Positions 1 through 10,200 of a stretch of DNA of 64,000 bases are shown piece by piece; within the stretch, counting starts at the first letter, position 1; each line of letters starts with the position of its first letter. The position numbers were made by a program, and so were the translations under genes. Origin of the DNA: Neoroseomonas oryzicola (GTDB taxonomy: Bacteria > Pseudomonadota > Alphaproteobacteria > Acetobacterales > Acetobacteraceae). The notes beneath the pieces are model-generated. The model searched no databases, had not been told where the DNA came from, and saw nothing but the letters and a program-made list of their open reading frames with translations. The stretch covers positions 124,001 through 188,000 of the forward strand of contig NZ_JAAVUP010000004.1 in NCBI RefSeq assembly GCF_012163135.1, written 5' to 3'.

Positions 1-193
1 CCACCACCTGCTGGCCGATCCGCTGGCCGAGCATCTCGGCCGTCAGCCGGCCGACCAGATCTGTCGTTCCTGCCGGCGTGAAGGGAATGACGATGCGGAT
101 CGGGCGCGAGGGCGCACCTTGCGAGGAAGCAAGGCGCGGGGCCGCCAGCACGGCAGGCAGAGCGGCAAGCACGCCGCGGCGGGCGATACCCAT
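1..193 (-). CDS. Bug-family TTT substrate-binding receptor, N-terminal part (cut by window edge)
   Basis: Only the first 64 codons are present; the gene runs off the left edge. The product starts with a twin-arginine-like signal (MGIARRGVLAALPAVLAAP) and continues into the Bug hallmark, a conserved strand followed by a PxGGTTD-like loop, here FTPAGTTDLVGR, that wraps the ligand in periplasmic tripartite-tricarboxylate receptors. The next gene upstream on the same strand is another Bug receptor, so two paralogous receptors lie in tandem. No TctA/TctB membrane genes are adjacent, which is common for this expanded family. The ligand cannot be predicted. Confidence 0.85.
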   Translation of the reverse strand, partial: MGIARRGVLAALPAVLAAPRLASSQGAPSRPIRIVIPFTPAGTTDLVGRLTAEMLGQRIGQQVV

Positions 194-291
194 GGTCGTT
201 TCCTTCCCGTCACGCCTGGCGGCGCGATGCGCCCGCCGGTTCCTTGTCGGGTCAGCCTAGACCATGTGGCGCCCGCCGCAACGCCGCGGCG

Positions 292-1281
292 TCAGTCGAC
301 GGTGATGTTGCCGCGGCGGACCACCTCGCCCCACTTCACGATCTCGGCGCGGATGAAGGCGTCGAAGGTCGCCGGGGTCGACAGCCCGTCCGGTGTCAGG
401 TCCGGCTTCATGCCGCCGAGATCGGCCATCTTCGACCACACCGCCGGGTCCGCGAGGCTCTGGTTCACCGCCTGGGCGACGCGGTCGATGACCGGGCGCG
501 GCGTGCGCGCGGGGGCGCAGATGCCGAACCAGGCGGTCGCCTCGACGGCGGGGAAGCCGGCCTCGGCGGTGGTCGGGACGTCGGGCAGCGCCGGCGTGCG
601 CGTGGCCGTCGTCACGGCGAGCGGCCGCAGCCGCCCGTCGCGCAGATGCCCGATGACCGAGGGCAGGTTGTCCACGCCGACCTCGACGCGCCCGGCGATG
701 ATCTCCTGCAGCATCGGCCCGGCGCCGCGGAAGGGCACGTGGGTGAGGTCGATGCCCGCCGCCTGCTTCAGCAGCTCGCCCGTCATGTGCAGCGAGGTGC
801 CGACGCCCGAGGAGCCGATGTTGAGCTTGCCCGGCTGCCGCTTCGCGAGGTCCACCAGCTCGCGCAGCGTGCGCACGGGCAGGTCGTTGTTCACGAAGAT
901 GGCGTTGGGCACCTTCACCACCAGCGCGACGGCGGCGAGGTCCTCGGGCTTGTGCGGCATCCGCGCGCCATAGAGCCCGTGGTTGATCGCCCCCGAGGAG
1001 ACGGTCTGCATCAGCAGCGTGTAGCCGTCCGGTTCGGATTTCGCGACGACGTCGGCGCCGATGTTGCCGCCCGACCCGCCCGGCCGGTTCTCGACCACCA
1101 CCGGCTGGCCGAGGCGTTGCGTCAACGGCTCCACCATCACGCGCGCGGCGAGGTCGGTCGTGCCCCCGGGCGGGAAGCCGACGACGAGGCGCACGGGCCG
1201 CGAAGGCCAGGCCTGGGCGAAGGCGGGGCGCGCAAGCGGGGCAAGGGCGATGGCGCCCATGAGGGCGCGGCGGTCGATCAT
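292..1281 (-). CDS. Bug-family tripartite tricarboxylate receptor (periplasmic)
   Basis: A 329-residue protein, the normal length for TctC/Bug receptors. Residues 1-24 form an export signal beginning MIDRRALMGA and ending near AFAQA. It is followed by the family signature VVGFPPGGTTDLAAR and VVVENRPGGSGG, then the typical HVPFRGAGP motif of the second lobe. The start at 1281 is chosen because the signal peptide begins there; frame extension further upstream runs antisense through the ABC transporter gene. It would bind a carboxylate or aromatic acid in the periplasm for an unlinked TctAB permease. The downstream tandem paralogue (1-193) suggests a local duplication. Confidence 0.92.
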   Translation of the reverse strand: MIDRRALMGAIALAPLARPAFAQAWPSRPVRLVVGFPPGGTTDLAARVMVEPLTQRLGQPVVVENRPGGSGGNIGADVVAKSEPDGYTLLMQTVSSGAINHGLYGARMPHKPEDLAAVALVVKVPNAIFVNNDLPVRTLRELVDLAKRQPGKLNIGSSGVGTSLHMTGELLKQAAGIDLTHVPFRGAGPMLQEIIAGRVEVGVDNLPSVIGHLRDGRLRPLAVTTATRTPALPDVPTTAEAGFPAVEATAWFGICAPARTPRPVIDRVAQAVNQSLADPAVWSKMADLGGMKPDLTPDGLSTPATFDAFIRAEIVKWGEVVRRGNITVD

Positions 1282-1431
1282 TCTTGTCTTCTCCTCCCGG
1301 CGGGCCGCATGCGGCCCGTTGTCGAAGGCCCCAAACTGGCCCGATGCGGGGTCGCGTTCAACCTCGCCTGGGCTTTCGGTCCCGGCTAGCCTGCGCCGGG
1401 CCCCAGGGGCGGGCAGGGGAGTCGCGGCGCA

Positions 1432-3198
1432 ATGGGTTTCCTCAGGCTGTACTGGCGCGTGCTCTGGATGCTGGGCAGCGACCGGCCGATGGCGCTCGGG
1501 CTCGCCGTGGCCGCGCTCGCGCTCGCCGGCCTGCAGTTCCTCGAGCCTGTGCTGTTCGGCCGCGTGGTGGACCTGCTGGCCCGGTCCGAACGCATGGCGC
1601 CAAGCCAGCTGTGGGCCGAGGCGACGACGCTGCTGGGCGTCTGGGCCGTGGTCGGCCTGGCGAGCATCGCGGCCAATGTCGCCGTCGGCCTGTTCGCCGA
1701 CCGGATGGCGCACCGCAACCGCCTCAAGGTCATGCACGAGTATTTCCAGCACGTGCTCGCCCTGCCGCTGTCCTTCCACGGCGACACGCAGTCCGGCCGG
1801 CTGATGAAGATCATGCTGGTCGGCACGGACAACCTCTTCGGCCTTTGGCTCGGCTTCTTCCGCGAGCACATCATCACCTTCGTCTCGCTGATCGTGCTGC
1901 TGCCGCTGACCATGGCGATGAACTGGCGGCTCGGCGTGCTGCTGGTGCTGCTCGTCGTCGTCTTCACCGCGGTCTCGGCCTTCGTCATCCGCCGCACCCA
2001 GGATGCGCAGGCGAAGGTGGAACAGTTCCATTCGCGCCTGGCCGGCAACGCCCAGGATGCACTGTCCAACGTCGTCGTCGTGCAGTCCTTCACGCGCCTG
2101 AATTCCGAGGCGCGGATGTTCGGCGACATCATCCGCCAGGTGCTCGACCACCAGTTCCCGGTGCTGAACTGGTGGGCGATCGTGGCGGTGTTGACGCGCG
2201 CAGCGTCGACCATCTGCGTCATCGCGATCTTCGTCTTCGGCACGGTGCTGCACGTCCGCGGCCAGGCGACGGTGGGCGAGATCGTCTCCTTCATGGGCTT
2301 CGCGACGCTGCTGATCGGGCGGATGGAAAGCGCGATCGGCTTCGTCTCCCACATGGTCTTCGTGCAGCCGCGCATCGAGGAACTGTTCCAGGTGCTCGAC
2401 GCGCGCTCCACCGTGCCGGAGGCGCCGAACGCGATCGATGCCGGCCGCGCCACCGGCCAGGTCGCCTTCGAGGGCGTCGGCTTCGCCTATCCCGGCGGGC
2501 CGCCCATCCTGCGCGACGTCACCTTCGCGGCCTCCCCCGGCAAGACCATCGCGCTGGTCGGCCAGACCGGCGCCGGCAAGTCCACCGCCATGGCGCTGCT
2601 GCAGCGGCTGTGGGACCCGGTCGACGGGCGCATCACGCTGGACGGGCACGATCTGCGTGAGATCAGCCTGGAGTCGCTGCGCCGCAACATCGGCGTGGTC
2701 TTCCAGGAATCCATGCTGTTCAGCCGCACCATCCGGGAAAACCTGCTGGTCGGCCGCCCCGAGGCCACCCAGGCCGAGATCGAGGAGGCCTGCCGCCAGG
2801 CCGAGGCGCACGACTTCATCCTCCGCCAGCCCCAGGGCTACGACACGGTGGTGGGGGAACGCGGGTCGAACCTCTCGGGCGGCCAGCGGCAGCGCCTCGC
2901 CATCGCGCGCGCCCTGATCAAGAACCCGCCCGTGCTGATCCTGGACGAGGCGACCTCCGCCCTCGACGCCGCGACCGAGGCCCGGGTGCAGAAGGCGCTC
3001 GCCGCCCTGATGGCCGGCCGCACCACCTTCATCATCGCCCACCGCCTGTCGACGGTGCGGGAGGCCGACGAGATCCTGGTCTTCGACGGCGGCCGCATCG
3101 CCGAGCGCGGGCCCTTCGCCGAGCTGGTCGCCCAGGGCGGTCGCTTCGCGGAACTGGTTCGCACGCAGCTCGCGGGCGGGGCGGCGCCGGCGCATTGA
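1432..3198 (+). CDS. ABC exporter, fused permease/ATPase (NdvA/ChvA-like glucan exporter type)
   Basis: A 588-residue half-transporter. Residues about 20-300 carry six membrane segments of a type I exporter. The nucleotide-binding domain follows, with Walker A GQTGAGKS (377-384), signature LSGGQRQR (481-488) and Walker [13 protein letters not shown] from about 500. The permease part, including [19 protein letters not shown] and an FFREH segment, resembles the cyclic beta-1,2-glucan exporters NdvA/ChvA. Its stop overlaps the start of the next small gene (ATGA). Substrate assignment rests on resemblance only; no glucan synthase gene is in the window. Confidence 0.88.
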   Translation: MGFLRLYWRVLWMLGSDRPMALGLAVAALALAGLQFLEPVLFGRVVDLLARSERMAPSQLWAEATTLLGVWAVVGLASIAANVAVGLFADRMAHRNRLKVMHEYFQHVLALPLSFHGDTQSGRLMKIMLVGTDNLFGLWLGFFREHIITFVSLIVLLPLTMAMNWRLGVLLVLLVVVFTAVSAFVIRRTQDAQAKVEQFHSRLAGNAQDALSNVVVVQSFTRLNSEARMFGDIIRQVLDHQFPVLNWWAIVAVLTRAASTICVIAIFVFGTVLHVRGQATVGEIVSFMGFATLLIGRMESAIGFVSHMVFVQPRIEELFQVLDARSTVPEAPNAIDAGRATGQVAFEGVGFAYPGGPPILRDVTFAASPGKTIALVGQTGAGKSTAMALLQRLWDPVDGRITLDGHDLREISLESLRRNIGVVFQESMLFSRTIRENLLVGRPEATQAEIEEACRQAEAHDFILRQPQGYDTVVGERGSNLSGGQRQRLAIARALIKNPPVLILDEATSALDAATEARVQKALAALMAGRTTFIIAHRLSTVREADEILVFDGGRIAERGPFAELVAQGGRFAELVRTQLAGGAAPAH

Positions 3199-3443
3199 TG
3201 TCGCGCCGCATCGACCGATCCTGGGTCGTGCTCGCCAGCATCGAGACGGCCGAGGGCAACCGCTGCGTCGACGTCTTCCTGCGCCCCGACGGCACCTTCG
3301 GCTTCGAGGAATTCCGCCGCGACCCCGAGGATGCCGGCGCCTGGACGCCGGTCGCCTGGTTCTCGTCGGCGGTCTTCGCGACGCGCGCCGAGGCCGAGGC
3401 TGCCGCGCGCCGCGCCATTCCGTGGTTCGCCGCGCTTCATTGA
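3198..3443 (+). CDS. small conserved hypothetical protein
   Basis: An 81-residue soluble protein starting at the ATG that overlaps the ABC-transporter stop (ATGA), so it is probably translationally coupled to it. The sequence has a beta-rich N-terminal half (WVVLASIETAEGNRCVDVFL) and a C-terminal helix ending in AIPWFAALH. No membrane segment, cysteine pair or known catalytic motif is visible. Codon use is like the neighbours. I do not recognise the family. The coupling suggests it works with, or is simply co-expressed with, the exporter. Confidence 0.7.
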   Translation: MSRRIDRSWVVLASIETAEGNRCVDVFLRPDGTFGFEEFRRDPEDAGAWTPVAWFSSAVFATRAEAEAAARRAIPWFAALH

Positions 3444-3616
3444 TCCGCGAGGTTCCGCGCTTCTTCCTTGCATCGCGCGCCGCCGCCCTGGCACGCTCGC
3501 GCATCGGTTGCGCGGACGGGTGCTGCCGGACCCCTCCCCGATGCAGGATCTCCCGGCGGCGCCCTGCCGCGCCCCGCGGGCCCCCCGGCCCGCGGCGGAG
3601 CAGGGAGGGTGCGTGC

Positions 3617-4048
3617 ATGACCATCCAGTCCATCCTGCGTCACAAGGGCGGCGACGTCTTCTCGGTCGGCCCCGGCGAGGACGCCACCTCGATCGCGCAG
3701 GCGCTCGCGCAGCACCGCATCGGCGCGGCGCTGGTGCGCGACCAGGACGGCGCCGTGCTCGGCATCGTCAGCGAGCGCGACATCGTCCGCGCCGTGGCGC
3801 GGGAGGGCACCACCGCCCTGGCCCGCACGGCGCGGGACCTGATGACCGCCGACCTCGTCACCGCCGCGCCTTCCACCTCGGTGGCCGAGGCTTTGGGGCT
3901 GATGACCAACCATCGCTGCCGGCACCTGCCGGTGATGGACCATGGGCGGCTCGCCGGCATGGTCTCGATCGGGGACCTGGTGAAGGCCCGCATCGCCCAG
4001 GCCGAGGAAGAGGCGGAGTCGCTCCGCGCCTTCGTCACCGCGGCCTGA
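3617..4048 (+). CDS. CBS-domain pair protein
   Basis: A 143-residue protein made almost entirely of two CBS motifs, at about residues 10-65 and 75-130. The first contains [23 protein letters not shown], the second [27 protein letters not shown]. Tandem CBS pairs bind adenosine nucleotides and regulate partner enzymes or channels; stand-alone versions like this one are common in alphaproteobacteria, often annotated as possible inosine-monophosphate-dehydrogenase-like regulators. The ATG at 3617 follows a GGGAGGGTG ribosome-binding site. No partner is evident among the neighbours. Confidence 0.88.
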   Translation: MTIQSILRHKGGDVFSVGPGEDATSIAQALAQHRIGAALVRDQDGAVLGIVSERDIVRAVAREGTTALARTARDLMTADLVTAAPSTSVAEALGLMTNHRCRHLPVMDHGRLAGMVSIGDLVKARIAQAEEEAESLRAFVTAA

Positions 4049-4127
4049 CCCGGGCGGCGCGCGACCCCCGTCGCGCCCGCCGGCGCCGCGTGCGAGCCTG
4101 CGCCCCGGAGAGAACGGGAGCGCAGGC

Positions 4128-4880
4128 ATGGACCTTCAACTGACCGGCAGGGTGGCGCTCGTCACCGGCGCCTCGGTGGGGCTTGGCCGCGCGATTGCGA
4201 AGATGCTGGCGGCCGAGGGCTGCCGCCTCGCCATCCTGGCCCGCCGGCGCCCGCTGCTCGACGCCCTCGCGGCCGAACTGCCGGCCTCCGCGACGCCCTT
4301 CGTCATCGAGCAGGACATCACCGCCCCCGACGCCGCGCCGCGCATCCGTGACGCGGTACTCGGCCATTTCGGCTGCTGCGACATCCTGGTGAACAATGCC
4401 GGCGGGTCCCGCCCGCAGCCCGACCTCGGCGACGACGCGGTCTGGCAGGAGGCGATGCTGCTGAACTTCGAGGCCGGGCGGCGCATCACCCATGCCCTCA
4501 TCCCGGCCATGCAGGCGCGCAAATGGGGCCGCATCGTCAGCCTCACCGGCACGGACGAACCCTTCTCCATCAACCCCGCCAATGCCCCCAACGGCGCGGT
4601 GCACATCTGGTCCAAGGCGCTGTCGCGGGTGCTGGGCAAGGACGGGATCACGGTGAATTGCGTCCCGCCGGGTCGCATCCATTCCGAACAGATCGACACC
4701 CGCATCATGCCCACGCCCGAATCGCAGCGCGCCTGGGCGGAGAAGGAGGTCCCGGTCGGCTATATCGGGGAACCGGAGGACCTTGCGGTCCTCGTCGCCT
4801 TCCTCTGTTCCCCGCGCGCCCGCTACATCACGGGGCAGGTGATCCACGTCGACGGCGGAACGCTGCGATCCAGCCATTGA
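4128..4880 (+). CDS. SDR-family oxidoreductase with histidine at the catalytic tyrosine position
   Basis: A 250-residue classical short-chain dehydrogenase/reductase. The cofactor loop TGASVGLG is at 13-20 and the NNAG motif at about 89-92. The C-terminal [12 protein letters not shown] and [12 protein letters not shown] match the family. The active-site YxxxK motif reads HIWSK: His159 stands where the tyrosine normally is, with Lys163 conserved. The codon is CAC, so this is not a reading error of a single unclear base. S138 or S147 could be the serine. The enzyme may use an altered mechanism, act on an unusual substrate, or be a non-catalytic NAD(P) binder. An RBS-like GGAGAGAACGGGAG lies upstream of the ATG. 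Confidence 0.88.
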   Translation: MDLQLTGRVALVTGASVGLGRAIAKMLAAEGCRLAILARRRPLLDALAAELPASATPFVIEQDITAPDAAPRIRDAVLGHFGCCDILVNNAGGSRPQPDLGDDAVWQEAMLLNFEAGRRITHALIPAMQARKWGRIVSLTGTDEPFSINPANAPNGAVHIWSKALSRVLGKDGITVNCVPPGRIHSEQIDTRIMPTPESQRAWAEKEVPVGYIGEPEDLAVLVAFLCSPRARYITGQVIHVDGGTLRSSH

Positions 4881-4935
4881 GCCTGGGCCGCCCGCGGTTC
4901 CAGGCTGGCGCACCACCAGGCGACGAGGAGTCGCG

Positions 4936-5460
4936 ATGAACCAGCCTGCCGCCCCCGCCGCGACGCGCCACCGCGGCAATGCCTATCGCCGCCACCTGCG
5001 GGCCGCGATCCACCTCGCCCGGCGGCGCCGGCGCGGCCTCGGTCCCGCCCCGCGGCTGCCGCTCGGCGCGGTGCTCGCCGATGCCGTCGCGGCGACGGTC
5101 GGGTCATGGCGCTTCATCGTCGTCCAGACCGGGCTGATCACCGTATGGATCGCGGGCAACGCGATCTTCGGCGGCGGCGCCTGGGACCCCTATCCCTTCA
5201 TCCTGCTGAACCTGCTGCTGTCCTTCCAGGCCGCCTACACCGCGCCTGTCATCATGATGAGCCAGAACCGCCAGGCGGATATCGACCGCGACCGCGCCCT
5301 GGCCGATTATCAGGTCAATATCCGCGCCGAGGCGGAGATCGCCCTGCTGCACGAGAAGATCGACCTGATGCGCGAGCGCGAGCTGATCGAACTGACGCAA
5401 CTGCTCAAGGCCGCCCTGGCGCGCATCGAATGCCTGGAAGCCAAGGGGGGGGCTGCATGA
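4936..5460 (+). CDS. DUF1003 membrane protein
   Basis: A 174-residue protein with the DUF1003 layout. A basic N-terminus leads to two membrane helices at about 55-80 and 90-115, containing GSWRFIVVQTGLITVWIAGN and the FILLNLLLSFQAAYTAPVIMMSQNRQ core. A charged helical tail (DRDRALADYQVNIRAEAEI) runs into a coiled coil at about 130-170. Function of DUF1003 is unknown; the helical tail suggests oligomerisation on the cytoplasmic side. The stop overlaps the next ATG (ATGA), so the two small membrane proteins form one transcription unit. Confidence 0.88.
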   Translation: MNQPAAPAATRHRGNAYRRHLRAAIHLARRRRRGLGPAPRLPLGAVLADAVAATVGSWRFIVVQTGLITVWIAGNAIFGGGAWDPYPFILLNLLLSFQAAYTAPVIMMSQNRQADIDRDRALADYQVNIRAEAEIALLHEKIDLMRERELIELTQLLKAALARIECLEAKGGAA

Positions 5461-5627
5461 TCAACCTCGCTGTCCGCATCCTGCTCGCGGTGGGCGGCGC
5501 CGTGGCGGCGCTGTTCGTCGCGGAGGATTCACCCAATTTCGGCGTGGTCCAGGGGATGCTCTCGACCGTCGTCCTGGTCTGCGTCATCGGCATCATCGTG
5601 CTGTGGCGCTGGAAGAAGGACGAATAG
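5457..5627 (+). CDS. small two-helix membrane protein
   Basis: A 56-residue protein that starts inside the stop codon of the DUF1003 gene. It contains two hydrophobic helices, about 3-22 and 31-50, separated by a short polar loop (EDSPNFGVVQ), and ends in a charged WRWKKDE tail. This is typical of small inner-membrane partner proteins. No family name can be given. Translational coupling suggests a 1:1 role with the DUF1003 protein. It lies 43 bp before the antiporter gene and may be co-transcribed with it. Confidence 0.7.
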   Translation: MINLAVRILLAVGGAVAALFVAEDSPNFGVVQGMLSTVVLVCVIGIIVLWRWKKDE

Positions 5628-5670
5628 CCGGGACGTTCCCGCCCCGGTGCAAAGCCGTTAAGACCAGCCC

Positions 5671-7239
5671 ATGCCGATCGTCCAGGCCCTCCTTGCCCTC
5701 ATCGCGGCCTGCATCGGCTTCGCCCTGCTGGCCCGCCATGCGCGGCTGCCCTACGCGGTGGTGCTGGTGCTGGGGGGCATGGTGCTCGCCTTCATCCCCG
5801 GCGCGCCGCGGGTCGAGCTCGACCCCGACCTCGCCCTCGCCTTCTTCCTGCCGCCGCTGCTGATGGCCAGCGCCTACCGGACCGATTGGCGCGCCTTCAC
5901 CGGCAACATCCGGCCGATCCTCTTCCTCGCCCTCGGCGCGGTGCTGTTCACCGCGCTCTGCGTCGCGTTCGCGGTGCTCACCATCATCCCCTGGCTGCCC
6001 TTCTCGGCGGCGATCGCGCTCGGGGCCATCGTCGCCCCGCCCGATGCGGTGGCGGCCGGCGCCGTGCTGCAGCGCCTGCGGCTGCCCAAGGGCATCGTCG
6101 CGGTGCTGGAAGGCGAAAGCCTCGTCAACGACGCCTCGGCGCTGGTGCTCTATCGCTTCGCGGTGGCGGCGACGCTGGCCGGCGCCTATTCCTGGGCGGA
6201 GGCCGGCTTCACCTTCCTGGCGCTCGCCATCGGCGGGGCGATGATCGGCTGGCTGGTCGGGCGCGGCGCGATCCTCGCCATCCGCCGGCTCGAGGACACG
6301 CTGCTCGAAACGGCGATGTCCTTCATCGCCTGCTTCGCCTCCTATTTCGCGGCGGAATTCTTCCATGTCTCGGGCGTCATCGCCGTGGTGGTGACGGGGC
6401 TCGTGCTCGGGCGGGCGCAGCACGCGCTCTCCGCGCGGACGCGGCGGGAGTCGCGCGTGGTATGGGAATTCATCGAATTCGTGCTGAACAGCCTGGTCTT
6501 CATCCTGATCGGGCTGCAGCTGAACGAGATCCTGGGCCGCATGGAGGAATACGGCGCCTGGCAGCTCGCCTCCTGCGCCTTCGTCGTCTCGGCGGCGCTG
6601 ATCGTCTCGCGCTTCATCTGGGTCTTCCCGGCCTCCCTGACGCCGCGGCTGGTGCCGGCGCTGGCGCGCTTCGGCTCGCCGCGGCCCTGGTCGCACACCA
6701 CGATCATCGCCTGGTGCGGGATGCGCGGCGTGGTCTCGCTCGCCGCCGCGCTCGCGCTGCCGGTCACCTTCCCCGAGCGCGACCTGATCGTCTTCCTCGC
6801 CTTCTGCGCCATCCTCGCGACGCTGGTCATGCAGGGCACGACGCTCGAATGGCTGATCAAGCGGCTTGGCGTGGAGGAGAAGCGCAAGCCCGGCATGAGC
6901 ATCGACGAGGCCGCCGCCCGCACCCTCATCGCCCATGCCGCGCTGCGCGAGATGGAAAGCCGCGCCGAAGACCTGCTGTCAGGCGCCATCGCCCAGGACC
7001 TGCTGCCCGAATACCGCGACCGGGTGCGCCTGCTGGACGGCATCAGCCAGGGCGCGATCGCCGCCGAGCGCGCCGCCCGGCTGGAGCACCGCCTGCACGC
7101 GCTGCGCGCCGGCCGCGCCCGGCTGCTGCGCCACCGCGCGGAGGACGGCGTGGAGGAGGAGCTGATGAACCGCCTCACCGAGGAACTCGACCTCGAGGAA
7201 CTGCGCCTGCGCCGCCTCCTTGGCGCGACCGACGCTTGA
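5671..7239 (+). CDS. Na+/H+ antiporter, CPA1 (NhaP/NhaK-like) family
   Basis: A 522-residue protein with about 12 membrane helices up to residue 410 and a soluble helical C-terminal tail. The conserved CPA1 cation-site segments are present: GAIVAPPDAVAAGAV at about 117-131 and GESLVNDASALV at about 148-159, where the ND pair is characteristic. It exchanges cytoplasmic sodium or other monovalent cations for protons at the inner membrane for pH and salt tolerance. The C-terminal tail (about 415-522) is rich in Arg and Glu helices, as in NhaP proteins. Length and codon use are normal. Confidence 0.92.
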   Translation: MPIVQALLALIAACIGFALLARHARLPYAVVLVLGGMVLAFIPGAPRVELDPDLALAFFLPPLLMASAYRTDWRAFTGNIRPILFLALGAVLFTALCVAFAVLTIIPWLPFSAAIALGAIVAPPDAVAAGAVLQRLRLPKGIVAVLEGESLVNDASALVLYRFAVAATLAGAYSWAEAGFTFLALAIGGAMIGWLVGRGAILAIRRLEDTLLETAMSFIACFASYFAAEFFHVSGVIAVVVTGLVLGRAQHALSARTRRESRVVWEFIEFVLNSLVFILIGLQLNEILGRMEEYGAWQLASCAFVVSAALIVSRFIWVFPASLTPRLVPALARFGSPRPWSHTTIIAWCGMRGVVSLAAALALPVTFPERDLIVFLAFCAILATLVMQGTTLEWLIKRLGVEEKRKPGMSIDEAAARTLIAHAALREMESRAEDLLSGAIAQDLLPEYRDRVRLLDGISQGAIAAERAARLEHRLHALRAGRARLLRHRAEDGVEEELMNRLTEELDLEELRLRRLLGATDA

Positions 7240-7279
7240 TGCGAGCGGCTCTCCATCCGCCGCGCTATAGGGGAAGGCC

Positions 7280-10200
7280 ATGACCGCGCTCCGCCAGGCC
7301 CTCGAGGACGCCCGCCGGGCGCTGCTCGACCTCTCGACCCGCAACCGCCTGCTGGCCCTGCCCAAGCCGGGCCGGTCGCGCGGCGTCGTCATCCTCGACG
7401 ACGAGGATGCGGATTTCGTGGTGGGCGCGCTCGCCGCCGGCCGCGCCTTCGGTTTCGAGGCCGCGGCCGAGGAAGCCGCCGACCCGCCGGCCGGCGAGGA
7501 AGGTGCCAAGCCCCGCCGCCGCCGCACCACCAAGGCCGCCGCCAAGGCCGAGGGCGTCGGCAAGGCCGACGGCAAGGCGACGCGCGAGGACTGGCAGCGC
7601 GACGAATGGCTGCGCGTGCGCCTGGCGCCGAGCGACCTCGCCCGCCGCCTGCGCGACCTGATGACCGATGCGCGCACGGCCCGCGAGGAGACGGGCGTGC
7701 CGACGCTCTACCTCGCGCTCGGCGTGCTGTGCTGGCGCGATCCCGCGACGCCCGAGACCGAGCGCCGCGCCCCGCTCGCCCTGCTGCCGGTCGCGCTGGA
7801 ACGGGAGGGCGTCTCCCAGACCTTCCGCCTGCGCGCCGGCACCAACGAGGTCGCGGAGAACCTCTCGCTGCGCGAGATGCTGAAGGTCAACTTCGGCACC
7901 GCGCTGCCCGACTTCGACCCCGAGGCCTACAACCCGACCGCCTGGGCGGAATCCGTCGCGGCCGCGGTGAAGGACCGCCCGGAATGGACGGTCGATCCGG
8001 ACGCGCTGGCCCTCGGGCTGTTCTCCTTTGCAAAATTCCTGATGTGGCGCGACCTGGGGCCGGAGGAGAATCCCGGCCTCGGCGACCATCCCCTGGTGCG
8101 CTCGCTGGTCGGTGGCGAGGCGCTGTCCACCCCGCCGACCTTCCCCGACGATGCCGATGTCGATGAGGAGATCCCGGTCGAGCGCCTCGACCACGTCATG
8201 GACATGGACGGGTCGCAGGCGCTGGCGGCGGAATCCGTCCGACGCGGCGGCCATGTCGTGATCCAGGGGCCGCCCGGGACGGGCAAGTCGCAGACCATCG
8301 CGACGATCCTCGCCCAGGCGATCCTCGACGGGCGCAGCGTGCTGTTCGTGGCGGAGAAGCTCGCCGCGCTCGAGGTGGTGAAGCGGCGGCTCGAGAACAT
8401 GGGCCTCGGCGCGGCGTGCCTCGAATTGCATTCCGAGAAGCAGTCCAAGCGCGCGGTGCTGGACGAGTTGCGCGCGACGCTCGCCCTGCCGCCGCCGCCC
8501 AAGCCGAACCGTCAGGCGGTGGTGGATCGCCTCGCGACGCTGCGCGGGCGGCTCAACCGCCACGCGGCGGCGATGCGCCAGCCGGCCGGGGCTTCGGGCA
8601 TCCCGCTGCACCAGGTGGTCGGCGCGCTGGTCGGGCTGCGCCGGCGGCGCGTGGCGGTGCCGGACTTCACCCTCGATCCCGCCGCCTGGGACGGGGCGAC
8701 GATCGCGGCGAAGCGCGATGCGGTGCGCGACCTCGCCGCGCGCGCGGTGGAAGCGGACGGCGCGAACAACCCCTGGCGCGGCGTGACGGCCGATATCGGT
8801 CCCGCCGATGCCGACCGGCTGATGGCGCGGCTGCCCGGCTGGATCCGTGCCCTGGCCGCGGCCGGCGCGGCGGCGGGTGGTACCGCGGGACCTGCGGGCA
8901 TCGCCACGCGGCTGCGCGCCGCCGCGGCGCTGCGGGAGGCGCCGGACCATGACAAGGCCGCGATGGGCAGCGCAGCCTGGCGCGCCGATCCCGCGCCGCT
9001 GGTGGGCCTGACCGAGGCGGTGGCGCAACTCGCCATTGTGCGGCGCGACGCGCGGCTGAAGCCCGGTGCGCTGGACGTCGGCGGCCTCGAGGAAGCACGC
9101 GCGACGCTTGCCTCCTCCGGCGGTTTCTTCGGCTTCCTCAGCTCCGCGCGCCGCACGGCGCAGGAAGTCGCGGACAAGGTCGCGCGCGAGGGCACCGACG
9201 CGGTCAAGGCGCTCGACGCCGCGATCGCCGGCCAGGCGGCGCGGCTGCGCGTGCGCAACGGCAATGCGCTCGGCCAGGCCGCCTTCGGTCGGCTGTGGCG
9301 CGGCGAGGACACCGATCCCTCCGCCATGTCGGCGCTGATCCTATGGCGCCAGAAGCACGGGCCCGATGCCGCCGCCGCGCTCGCCGCCGAGGCCCCCGCC
9401 GGCGACGCCGCCGTGCTCGAGGCCGGGGCCGCGGCCTGGGCGGAGCTGGTCGCGGCGACGGGTCTCGACGCGGTGGCCGCCTTCGGCACCGCCGATCCGT
9501 CCTTCGCCGCCATCGCCGAGCGCCTCGGCGCCTGGGCCGAACGCCCCGAGGCGCTGCCGCTCTGGCAGGGCTGGCGCCGCGCGCTGGCCGAGGCGCGCGG
9601 CATCGAGCCGATCGTCGAACGCCTGCAGGACGGCCGCCTGACGCCCGAGGCCGCCGAGGACGCCTTCGCCTACGCCCTGCACGAAGGCCTGATGCGCGCG
9701 GCGAGTGCGAAGCATCCCGACCTCGCCGCCTTCGATGCCGCCGGGTACGATCGCCTGGTCGCCGAGTTCCGCGAGGCCGACCGCGCCCGCATCGCGCTGA
9801 CCCGCGCCGAGGCCGCGCGCACCCATGCGGAACGCGTGAAGGAAGTGCGCGACGGCGCGCCCGGCATGACCGTCATCCGCGGCGAGATGGAGAAGAAGCG
9901 CGGCCACCTGCCGGTGCGCGAATTGCTGCTGCGCGCGGCACCCGCGGTGCAGAAGATCAAGCCGGTCTTCATGATGAGCCCGCTGTCGGTCGCGCAGTTC
10001 CTGGCACCGCCGCACGGGCTGCGCCCGGGCCTGACCTTCGACCTGATGGTGATGGACGAGGCGTCGCAGGTCGAACCCGTCGATGCTCTGGGTGCCATCG
10101 CGCGCTGCCGCCAGGTGGTGGTGGTCGGCGACGACCGGCAGATGCCGCCCACCCGCTTCTTCCAGCGCATGACCGGCGAGGAGGACGACACGCCGCCCGA

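Noticed and set aside
292..3633. A minus-strand open frame of more than 1100 codons through the ABC transporter and the first complete Bug receptor
   Set aside because: Only the last 329 codons (292-1281) encode a recognisable protein. The rest is antisense to the ABC transporter and is low-complexity, as expected from high GC third positions that avoid stop codons.
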